Assembly (NCBI GenBank): GCA_024220525.1
Contig: JAMYWO010000079.1
Location: 6,389-26,832 of the forward strand
Source: Cochliopodium minus
Taxonomy: Eukaryota > Discosea > Himatismenida > Cochliopodiidae
DNA length: 20,444 nt
Direction of reading: 5' to 3'
Position 1 is the stretch's first letter. Each line of letters starts with the position of its first letter. Positions 10,233 through 19,407 of this stretch are shown in pieces. The notes beneath the pieces are model-generated. The model had not been told where the DNA came from. It did not search any database and was given only the letters and a program-made list of their open reading frames with translations. Position numbers and translations under genes: made by a program.

Positions 10233-11526
10233 TTAATTCTTATTAAAACCAAACATATTGAAGACAGTTTGCATGAAAGAACTCTCCTTTGGAAAATACT
10301 GAACCTCAGTACCAGGCTTAGACATGATCATCTCCAAACTCTCCATGTATCTGGTAGCAAGCAAATACTTGGTAGGATCTTTGCCATCCTTAAGCAAAGC
10401 CCTAGCAATCTCCTTGATAGATCTAGCTTCAGCATTAGCCTTATTCAAGATAGCTTGTGCGATACCTTTAGCTTGTGAAAGGATTTCCTGTCCTTGACCT
10501 TCTGCTGTTTTGATCATGGAATCTCTCAAACCTTCCGACTCGATCACTTGTTTCTGCTTCTTGGCTTTAGCGGAGATGATGATTTCTTGATTTTGGAGAT
10601 CTGCGTTCTTCTTCTTGGCCAACACTTCTTCCAATCCTGGCACTGAGACTTGGGAGATCTTCACAAAGTTGATTTTGACACCCCATCTTGAACATTCTGA
10701 TCAAATTAAGAAAGAATGTTTATGATTAGAAGAGAAAATTTATTTAACACGTTTAAAGATATATTTTTAAAAGAAAGGATACTTTTTGAAAATATAAGTT
10801 TATAAAGGATTATCTATTTAATATTTTCTGATTTCAATTCTAATTCTTTCTTTTTTATTACCTTGATCCATCAAACCTGTAATGATGTTCAATGAAGCAG
10901 TCTCTTCGATAATTTGATCGATATCCAATCCTCCTGCAACATTTCTCAATTGCGCTTGGAGCAATTTACTCAAGATGTGAGGCAAATTTCTGCATTTGTA
11001 AATCATCTGCTTAGGATTAACAATACGATAGTTGAGAACAGCATCAACAAGAACAGATGCATTATCTCTTGTAATAACGCTCCTATTAAAAAAATAATTA
11101 TGAGTTTAATTAATCAATTCAATTTAAATCTATCCTTGAATGAGAAGTTATAATTAGAAAAGAGTTGTTATAATGATGCAATAAAAATTATGAGTGAAAA
11201 TTTGAATTTTATTTTTAAAATAAGACTTACTGTTTTGGAAAATCAAGTACTTCTGCTTGTGTATTGATTTTGTATTGATTATATTTTGATATTAATCTGG
11301 TATTTCCATTTGATTCTGTTACATGATATCTCTCAAAATATGTTTTTGGTCTTTCTACATATGGAAAGATGCAATGTACCCCAGCAGTTAGGATTTTTGA
11401 AAATTTTCCAAATTTTTCGATTATAATCACTTCTTTTTCTCTCACAAGATATATCGCTTTATATATTGATATAATTAAGAATAATCCAAGTGCAATTGAA
11501 GGTATAATTACAGCAAGTTCCCACAT
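10233..11526 (-). CDS. SPFH-domain protein, stomatin/paraslipin (STOML2/QmcA-like)
   Basis: Three exons: 11231-11526, 10862-11082, 10233-10696, phases 2 then 1; 326 residues, within the usual paraslipin range. Residues 2-24 form one membrane helix. An SPFH domain follows, with EKFGKF, the family hallmark FPKQSVITRDNASVLVDAV, AQLRNVAGGLDIDQI and WGVKINFVKISQVSVP. An Ala/Lys/Glu-rich coiled coil (EGQGQEILSQAKGIAQAI and neighbours) leads to a short tail. Such proteins form large membrane-bound oligomers that organise microdomains and proteases. The N-terminal helix in place of a basic presequence resembles bacterial QmcA more than animal mitochondrial STOML2, so the membrane it occupies is uncertain. 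The intron inside the SPFH domain falls within the conserved PKQ-SVITRDN motif. The gene looks intact. Confidence 0.93.
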
Positions 11527-12068
11527 TTTTATTTCTTCGATTATACTACAATTTTTTTTTATATTTTTATTTTTGTGAATTTTTATTTTATTTTTATTTT
11601 ATTAATTTTTTATGAAAATTCTTTTACTTTTTCAAATTAAATAAAAAAAAAGTTGAAGAAAAAGTGTTTTTATCTTTTTGATTTCAGATTCTCATTTTGA
11701 CAATTAATTCTTTTTAAAGTCCACAATCAAATATTCATGTTTTAATCAATTGTTTTGATAATGCAAATGATATTCCTAAAATTGATATTCCTTTTTCACC
11801 TAACTTTTTATTTCTCGGGGAAGATGGTTTGGTTGATAAAAGAATTTGATATTCACTTTACATCTTTTTATGTTGAATTAAAAGATCTAAACAAATTTTT
11901 TATTCTTCTTATTTAAAGATAAAAAGTGTGATTGCAAAACTAAAGAAGATTTTTAAAACCAAAGTTCTTTACAATTTTTTATGAAAATTACTTTTCATGA
12001 AAAAAATCTTTTAAAGAGGAATTGACTTTTCCATCAATATTTTATTCACAAAATAAAATTAAAGAATA
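11527..12068. other. Intergenic region with an unassigned coding-like patch
   Basis: This holds the upstream region of the SPFH gene and the 3' flank of the phosphatase. Around 11719-11850 base composition is richer in G and C. On + it can be read as an exon after an AAAG acceptor, with DNANDIPKIDIPFSP and FLFLGEDGLVDKRI then a stop. The minus strand is also open there (SPRNKKLGEKGISILG). I could not join either reading to other exons with agreeing phases. Confidence 0.3.
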
Positions 12069-13077
12069 TTAAATCCATTTGATCTGACTATACTTTCCTA
12101 TTTCCAATGTTGTTTTTCCATAAAGGTCTATCTCAAATTCAATCAACTATAAAAAATATTAGAAAAATAAATAATAGTAAATAAAAATATAACTAAGAAC
12201 ATACAGCTCTCAAAAATCCGTCATTGGGCCTGACAAAACACGAAAAATTAACCAAGCAAAGAAATAAATAGTTTTATTTACCTGACTAAGAAAATTTAAA
12301 AATTTTAATATTTAAAAGTTTTAATATTTAAAAGTTTTAATAGAACTGACCTATTCTCCTTTTTTCTTTAATGAAATTCCAAGTCTCTTTTAATGACAGT
12401 TTGTTGTGTTTCATACAATAAGCAAATACCTATATTTTAAAGAATAAATGCAATAAAAAAGTGAGTGAATAAATTTGAAATGAAAAATCACAAATGTGGC
12501 AGATCTTGAGATCCCTTTTAAATGATTTTATCAACACCTTTACAATTTTTTATTCCAAAAAAAAACTGACCTTGATTGCAATGCTTTTTTAAATAATTAT
12601 TAAGTATAAAAAAAAAAGAAAAGATTTTGATATATTTTCACAATCAATATCGCTTGATTCTGTTTTTTTGCATTATCAAAGTGATCTGAATTGATTTAAT
12701 ATTCAATTTTGGAAAAATTTAATAGTCATTGTTTTTTTACCCATAATCTTTGGGAAGAAGGGTCTTATATCAAAATCAGAAGTATCTATCAAATGAATAG
12801 ATTATTTCCATCATTATTGCTGGAATCTTTGAAGGAGGAGAAATAAATTTTTTATACCATAGATTTGATATTCATGATAATCAATCCCTTCAAACTTTGG
12901 GAGTTCTTTAACCTGTATATTCATTTATATTTTGAAAATTTTAATAAGTATATTTACTTGTGAGAGATCGATAATTGTTTTGATATTCAATTCTTTTAGC
13001 AAGATTTCATCTTCTCTCGATGCTTTGCTCCCAAGATATAAAAATCCCTCAATTATTTCAGAAGGTTCATTCAACAT
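12069..13077 (-). CDS. Atypical dual-specificity protein phosphatase
   Basis: Removes phosphate from Tyr and Ser/Thr of proteins, or possibly other substrates. Nine or ten short exons: 12958-13077, 12858-12912, 12741-12785, 12642-12685, 12571-12583, 12492-12514, 12351-12429, a 4-base exon 12282-12285, 12205-12229, 12069-12146. They give 161 residues, a full minimal DSP domain with no extra domains. It starts IIEGFLYLGSKAS, the usual DSP entry strand. Asp59 is the likely general acid. The P-loop is H89-C90-NQGIS-R96-S97, a perfect HCxxGxxRS, and the domain ends RPNDGFLRALIEFE, the classic DSP C-terminal motif. The loop is split by a 56-base intron between Gly93 codon positions 1 and 2. An alternative donor after 12347 replaces the 4-base exon and gives Gly-Gln in place of Val-Arg at equal length. 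Introns are 45-72 bases. No regulatory domain is visible, so the substrate is unknown. Confidence 0.9.
12282..12285 (-). other. Possible 4-base microexon (TCAG) in the phosphatase gene
   Basis: TCAG sits between a good acceptor (TTTTCTTAG) and a good donor (GTAAAT). With it, exon 7 can use a GTCAGT donor identical to one used after exon 5, and the protein reads RRIVRPNDGF, which fits the DSP consensus. Without it, a weaker GTTCTA donor four bases later gives RRIGQPNDGF. Frame and length are the same either way. Confidence 0.5.
12303..12341. repeat. 16-base tandem repeat in a phosphatase intron
   Basis: TTTTAATATTTAAAAG is repeated head to tail at 12303-12318 and 12319-12334, with a partial third copy to 12341. 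It lies in the intron just upstream (in gene direction) of the possible microexon. Confidence 0.8.
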
Positions 13078-13469
13078 TTTTTATTTATTTTTAAAGAAAT
13101 TTCAAATTTTTTTTTTAAAAGGATTTAGATTATTCTCATTTAGATATAGAGAAACATAAGTCGATGTTGTTGAAGTTAAATTTATGGAGGACTTTCTTTC
13201 TTCCCAATGTTTACAACTTTAGGAGAGCGAGAAAAGAAAAAAAAAGTCTTTCAATAAACACAAAAAACATATAAGATTTTATTTAAATATTTTTTATTAC
13301 AATTTGTTTTATCAAAATTATTTTAAAAGTTTGATTAAGATAGATTAGTACAAGAAATTTTTTTTTTTTGAAAAAAAATAATACAAAATTTAAAGAAAGG
13401 GCAAAAAAAAAGAAACCCCCTCCACACCACTAACTTTTCTTTTTTAAGAAGAAAAGAAAAAAAAATTAG
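13078..13469. other. Intergenic region with 3' hairpin and open patch
   Basis: This lies between the kinase stop and the phosphatase start, both on minus. At 13429-13470 an imperfect inverted repeat (ACTAA...TTAGT around an 8-base CTTTTCTT/AAGAAAAG stem) abuts the kinase stop. A C-rich run at 13413-13430 is G-rich on the transcript side. Around 13164-13250 both strands are open in several frames (for example MLLKLNLWRTFFLP on +). No exon joins could be supported. Confidence 0.35.
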
Positions 13470-16400
13470 TTAATGGGTGAACAAGTTGAAGATCTCTCCA
13501 CGACGATCCTTATCATCACCATCGTCATTGTTAGAGTTGTTCTCATTGTTATGAAGATGAATCTCATTAGTAGAAACATCCTGAGACTGGGGGAAATAAG
13601 AAGTATCATTCTTTCCCTCCAAGTTAGGAACAAAAGGAGGTCTCATCTGAGTAGTAAAGTTGTTCCAATCGATAGTGTCAAGCCAAGGATGAGATTTGAT
13701 TTCCTCTGAACCATTTTTACCGAGTCTTTTCTCGGGAGCGGTGATGAGTCCTCCAATAAAGTTTTTGGCGAGGTCGGAGATGTTGATTGGCGTTTCTTCT
13801 TCTTCGTTTCCTTCCGGTTTGTTTTCGGGGAATTGGAGGGATTCTTCATAATTCATTATATTCATAAACACATCTTCGGGTGTGTCTCCACAAAAAGGAG
13901 GAATTCCCACTATCATTTCATATCCAATACAACCAACACTGTTTAATATTAAAAAAAAAGGTTAAAAAAATGTTTATAAAAAAAATGTAAATAAAAAAAT
14001 AATAATGAATAAAAACAAAATAAATAACAAAACTTTTAAAGGAAAAAAACAAAAATTTTACCTCCACCAATCTACTACACTAGTATAACCAGCACCACTG
14101 ATAACTTCAATGGCCATATAATCAGGACTGCCAACAATACTCAAATACTTCTTCCTCTTGCCACTGTCAACGAAACCATGCTGAGCAACAGTAGAAGAAT
14201 GAATACGTCTCTGTTCACGCAATTGTTTGAAGTCTTTCTTCTTATTTATCATTATGATATCATTAGGTACGTTTATCAAGTTTGGAAACTCGTTGTTGGT
14301 ATTCATGTTGTTCATCGAAATCTCCTTTTTCAACAAGATGGTTCCCCGCGGCACGTTGTTCTTGTCTCTTTTTGTGAGCGGGCCTGATCCTTTCAACGAC
14401 ATCTCCTCCTTCACTTCCTTGAACACAAACTTGTTGTCGCTGGTTGATTTCCACTGTTTTTGGATTCCGATCAATGATTCATCATCTTTTAAAAAAAAGA
14501 ATAAAAAAAAATTTTAAAATAAACAAAAATATTAAAGTAATAAATATATTGAAAAAAAATGATAAAAAATTTTGTTTAAAACTCTTTTTTTTTACCATCT
14601 ATTTTCCTTTCTTGTTTTCCTGATCTGACATATATTGCAAAGTTTTTGTTGACTTCGGTCTTTGTTCTTTCCATGATGATTTTGATACACTCCTCCGCGG
14701 TTGATTTGTCCTCGATGGGTAATGTTCTGTAAACTTTGTCCTCATCAAAATAGATTCTGACAGTAGTCATTGATTTTTTTCTTACAATATCGCCTAATTA
14801 AAAAAATTTAAATAAAAATTTTTATTTTAAAAAAAAATAAAATGAAAAAAAAAGGTTACCTTTTGACAAACCAAAATCTGTTAATTTTAAATGTCCTCCA
14901 CGGTCCAACAAAAAGTTGTCTGGTTTTAAATCTCTGTGAGTGAATCCCCAAGAGTGAAGAGTGGAAACTGCCATGATCATCTCTGCAACATAGAACCTAC
15001 TCTGCTCTTCAGTAAGAAAAATGTTATCAAGAAGAGCCCTCAAGTCTCCTCCAGGGACATATTCCATGGCTTAAAAAAAATAAAATGTTAAAGTTAAAGT
15101 AAAAAATGTTGTTCATAATCTTAAACTATCAAAAAAATTTGTTTACCAAGATAAAGATATTCGATATCTTGAAATGAGTAAAACATATGTACAATCCACG
15201 GACTTCTTGTCCCTTTGAGAACTTCTTTTTCTACTAGAATGCTGTCGATTTGGTTCTTTTCAATGAGGAGAGACTTCTTGATCTTTTTGAGAGCGTAGAC
15301 TTCTTTGGCATCATCTGACTGTTCTGTGTTTTCTCCCTTTGATCTCATTGTCTTTCTTGGGATCTTTCTTACTAAGAAGACTTCTCCAAACGCACCTTTC
15401 CCAATCTTCTTTTCGAGAATGAAATCTTTTATACCCACCCTTTACAAAAAAATTTTGGATAAATGATTAAAATAAAAAAAATATTTTTACCTAACTCTTC
15501 TTTGGTTCAATAGCAAGGTTTCTCTGTCACTGTGTTTTTGAAGAACAGAAGCTTTCTCAGTGCTGGAAAGCTTAGAACCGTTGACGTTGAGATACTCATC
15601 TATCCTTCTTTTCCTCTCCTTTCTTTGTTCCAAATAATTTTCGAGTTCCCAATGATAGTCTTCCATGTACTTCTTCAAATTATTGACACGAGACTTGGTT
15701 CCCTGAGAAAATTCAGGTTTATCTTTAGGATCCCAACCAGGAGCAACCTCTCGCACAAAATCTCCGTGATAGTTTTTGTCCAATAAGATGATCGATCCAG
15801 TTTTGTTGGAATATTTTTTCTGTTTCTTTTTCTTTTTGGCATTCTGTCTTGGTGTGTTGTTGAGATAAGGCAAGAAGGTTCCTACACTTATACTTCTTAA
15901 AAGTTGTTTCTCATCACCTTGATACTTCTTTATTGAAGGAGAATTGTTCTTCGAGTTCATTTCAGGAGTGCTGATCTTTCTTTCCTTGTCTGAGTTTTGA
16001 TCTCCGGTAACAGCATACACAAAGTTGGATTTTGGATCAGATTGAAAATCATTTAGAAGGCTCGAATCAGAAAAAGATAAATTTACATTTTGAGAATTGC
16101 TGAATTCAATAGAAGAAATGTTGGGAGTCGAAAGAGCATAATCATCTCTGTTATCCCTGTCTTCTTCGATAGTGGGAGTGCTTGTTTCTAGTTCCTTCAA
16201 GTTGGAAAGCTCCGATTCTCTAACGCTTGAGTCTTTGATGGAAAAGATGCACTCTAAATACTTGTTTTTGATATCGTGAAGCATTTGCGATTGTTCTCTA
16301 AGTCTATCTACTTCATTTTTATACTTTTCTCTCCAAAAAGTCCTTTCTTTATGTATATCATCAACATGGGAAACAAGATTGATCAACATTTCTCTGAGAT

Positions 16401-18409
16401 CATGTTCATCTGAGTTCAAAATTTGATCTTGAGTCGGCAACATCACTACTCTTCTTTGAGTAACATTCTCGCTAGAATCAGAAATACCACTAGGAGGAGA
16501 ATAAGAGTTTTTGTCATAGTTAAATGTGTCAAAAGACTTTGATTTTTTGATGAAAGAGTTGTTGTTCAAGATGAAATCGAAAGGAGTTTTCTTTACGATT
16601 TTGAGTTGTTTTGTAGAAGTACCCGAGCTACTGTTGGAATCTTCCTCTGAATTAGGTCCACTTTCTGTATGACTGTTGTTTTGACTGTTATTGTTACTAT
16701 TATTGTTACTATTGTTGTTACTGATGTTGTTATTGATGTTTTCATTAATTTGGCTGCTTGATGTTTTGGCTAACACTTGTGAATTATGAAGTGGAATGCC
16801 AGGAAAGGGAAGATCGTTGTGGCCAAATCCAACAGTGTTTATGATCTTCTTTTCTTCTGTGGGTTTTTTTGTTATATGACTCTTTCCATCATCATTACTC
16901 TTTGATCTCCTACATTAAAGTTGTCAAACATTAATTAGTATTTTATTTCAATTGAATAAAAAGATTTTTTAAAGATATTTTAAAATATTATTAAATTTTT
17001 TATAATTTTTTATTGGTGAAATTGAGATATGAATTTTATAAGAATGTGAAATATAGAAAATTTTTTTTTTTTTTTGTTTACTTATGGGTCATTGGACTTT
17101 TTGGATTCTTCTTTGGTGGATGAGTCAAATCTATCGAATTAGAATTAGATGGGGCAATAATTTCTTTGTACAATCTATTCTCCTTGGAGAAGAACTTGGC
17201 AGGTAAAGATCCTTTCCTAAGATGATGGATCTCATCAGAATAATCGACATTATCTGAATTAGATCTTTGTCTAGGGGTTGTAGATGGAGATGAAAATTCC
17301 AAATTGTCGATCTGTGCATTTAAAGTATTCTCTGCCACATCATCTGATATCAATTCCATATTTGGTTCCTCTATATTGATTGAGATATTCAATGGCTCAG
17401 GAAATCTTGGGACATTCAATGAATTCTTTATAGGTGCAGGACTAAGATATATCAGAGTATCTTTTTGTATTGTTATCAATTCTGGCGCATCCTTTGTATT
17501 TACATTTTCTTTATTAATGTTCTCATTTTCTATCAAATCATATATTTTCTCTTCATAGGTGATAGGATCTTCATTCTCTTTATTCATATGTATCCTATGG
17601 AATGTTGGGGATTCTTTCATCGTATTGTTGCTATGTATTATTATATCATTCGTGTTATTGTTGCTGCTTTTTCTATAATACTGAGGATCTTCTATTGCTA
17701 GGTCTTCTTCATCTATTTTATTCTCCATCAGATCATATTTATGGATATTATTGCCATTATTCGATTTCTTTAGAATATTGATGTTTTTATTTCCAATTCC
17801 CTTATCTTCTTCTTTATTCAGTTTCAATATTCTATCCATATTATTATTATCCCTATCCTTATTGCCCAAAAATTCTATATTCTCTTTTTTATCCTCTCTA
17901 ATTGAAGGATAAATATTTTTTTTATTTAATATTAATTCATTTTCATCACTTTCCCTTAGATCTTTTGACTGATATATCTCTTTGCCGATCAATTCATTAC
18001 TTTCTCTACTACTGCTGCTTATATATTCATGATAATAATTATCCTCGTTCTCTTTATCACTAATATTAGCCGATGTATGAATCGGTTTGATAAATAGATT
18101 GATCTGCTCTTCTTCACAAAGATCTTTTGATACATGAGGATATTCAGGACAACTTTTCTTTTTGTTCTTCGGATCTAGATAATTCTCTTTCGATTTGTTT
18201 GTGGTTGTTACTATTGTAGATTTCCTTGAGAAAGATGATAAGATATTTTTGAATTTAGGTTTCTCTAAAGTATTTGAATTTTTGAGAATTTCTTTTTTAT
18301 CTTTCTTTGATGGTATATCCTCATGATTTTCCTTCATTAGACCGCAATTCTTGCATATCTTATTCCTCCAAATATTTGGTTTGAATTTGATGCATTTGTT
18401 CTCATCCAT
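13470..18409 (-). CDS. NDR/Dbf2-type AGC kinase with a Ras-association domain inside the kinase domain
   Basis: Seven exons: 17082-18409, 15491-16909, 15147-15439, 14860-15069, 14596-14793, 14062-14485, 13470-13938; phases agree; 1446 residues. A small C6/C19/C22/H29 metal-binding motif opens the protein. A long Asn/Ser-rich region, a coiled-coil stretch and the NDR N-terminal regulatory helices (850-916, MOB-binding in the family) follow. The kinase N-lobe has GKGAFGEV (929-936), Lys967 and HRDLKPDN (1058-1065), then DFGLSK (1078-1083). Residues 1093-1174 are an RA/ubiquitin-like domain ([47 protein letters not shown]). The segment resumes with the phosphorylatable Ser1265 in [14 protein letters not shown]. 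The [10 protein letters not shown] form, lacking the APE proline, is typical of the Dbf2/Sid2 group. The C-terminus ends in a hydrophobic motif FNLFT. Likely role: a MOB-dependent cell-cycle or morphogenesis kinase, perhaps responsive to a Ras-type GTPase. The RA role is inference. Confidence 0.92.
14412..14767 (-). other. RA (Ras-association) domain coding segment inserted in kinase activation segment
   Basis: The domain is encoded across exons 5 and 6 (14596-14767 and 14412-14485), in one frame with the kinase lobes. It has the RA pattern: an opening strand, a TAEE helix start, the ER-x-IDDDE turn and a closing FVF strand. The exon 4/5 junction lies right after DFGLSK, so an intron marks the insertion point. 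Confidence 0.8.
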
Positions 18410-18812
18410 TATCCAAAATTGAATTTAAATTCTCTTCTGAAAAAGATAAATGGTATACTTGAACAAATTTTGAAGATTTAAATTTTATTTTTATAATTTC
18501 AATTAATAAAATTAAAGTAAATTGTTAAAGATAAAAAAGAGGGATGGGTTCAAATGAAGTTGATGAAACAACGATAAAGTATTGTAATCAATTTTTTCCT
18601 AACATTTTTCTTTTGAAATTTCATTATAATAAAAAATAAAAAATTAAAAAATGAAGTTTTTCTATGGGAGATATTTGGACCACTTTGAAACCCTATTGAT
18701 TTTTAGCATTCATCAGAATAAAAAAAATCTAAAAATATCAAAGATTCTTTGTAAGGAATAAATAAAAATAAAATTTAAAAAGAAATCTTTGTCTTATATT
18801 TTGTGAATTTTT
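18410..18812. promoter_or_regulatory. Divergent promoter region with short open patches
   Basis: This 403-base region separates the divergent starts of the kinase and the SS18-like gene. On + there is an ATG at 18544 followed by MGSNEVDETTIKYC and a second open patch from 18651 (MKFFYGRYLDHFETLL). These could be exons of a tiny gene or upstream ORFs, but no phase-consistent join stood out. Confidence 0.35.
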
Positions 18813-19180
18813 ATGGATTTTACACTCAATCAAAGGAAGATACAAGAAATATTGGATCAAAATCATTATTTATTGTTGAATATAAATGAACATTTGAAAA
18901 CAGGAAACATTAAAGATTGTTGTGAGTAAATAAAACACCATCAATCAAAATATAACCTAATATTGTTCAATATATCCAAAAAATTTCAAGATATTCGAAA
19001 ATACTTCAAAATAATCTCAAATTAATTGGTTCTTTGGCAGATAATATCACACCAATTGGAAAAGATCAAAATAATGTCAATGATGACATTTTCCAAAGAG
19101 AAACGAATATATCCAACACAATCAATTCCTTTTTGAGATTGCAAGAGAATATGGAGAAAAAGAAAACCAATTCGAAATGA
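18813..19180 (+). CDS. SS18/GIF-like (SSXT domain) protein
   Basis: Two exons, 18813-18925 and 18991-19180, joined in phase 2 across a 65-base intron, encode 100 residues ending in TGA. The N-terminal 55 residues follow the SSXT pattern: QRKIQEILDQNHYLLLNI, a short Gly turn, CCEYSKILQNNLKLIGSLADN. In animals and plants (SS18, CREST, AN3/GIF) this helical domain binds the SWI/SNF ATPase or transcription factors. Here the long QPGY-rich activation tail is missing; only about 45 polar residues follow, ending in a Lys-rich stretch. A role as a minimal SWI/SNF (BAF-like) subunit in the nucleus is inferred from the domain. It is divergent from the kinase gene. The call rests on motif spacing, so moderate confidence. 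Confidence 0.78.
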
Positions 19181-19407
19181 ATCTTGTATAAGTGAAATAA
19201 AACTTTTATAATTTGTACTATAACATAATTTTGAAAATAACAAAATTAAAACAATCATGTTCATCTATTTACAACTAAAAATAAATTTTAAAGAGTAGAT
19301 CAATACCATATAATGGATTGAGTGTTTGATCTCTTTTACTCACTTAATTCAACGAATATTAATATAATAAAAAAAAAAGGATTTGGTTTATTTATCTTTC
19401 AGAAGAA
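19181..19407. other. Short spacer between SS18-like and MBOAT genes
   Basis: This 227-base AT-rich spacer must hold the SS18-like 3' end and the MBOAT promoter. A CTTTCAG immediately before the MBOAT start resembles a splice acceptor. Nothing else is recognised. Confidence 0.4.

Noticed and set aside
14576-14770. A separate small ubiquitin-like gene starting at the ATG at 14770
   Set aside because: A good acceptor and matching phase place this exon inside the kinase. Treating it as separate would leave both kinase lobes broken.
18541-18600. Possible C/D-box snoRNA (a TTGATGA near 18560)
   Set aside because: No convincing D box or closing stem was found.
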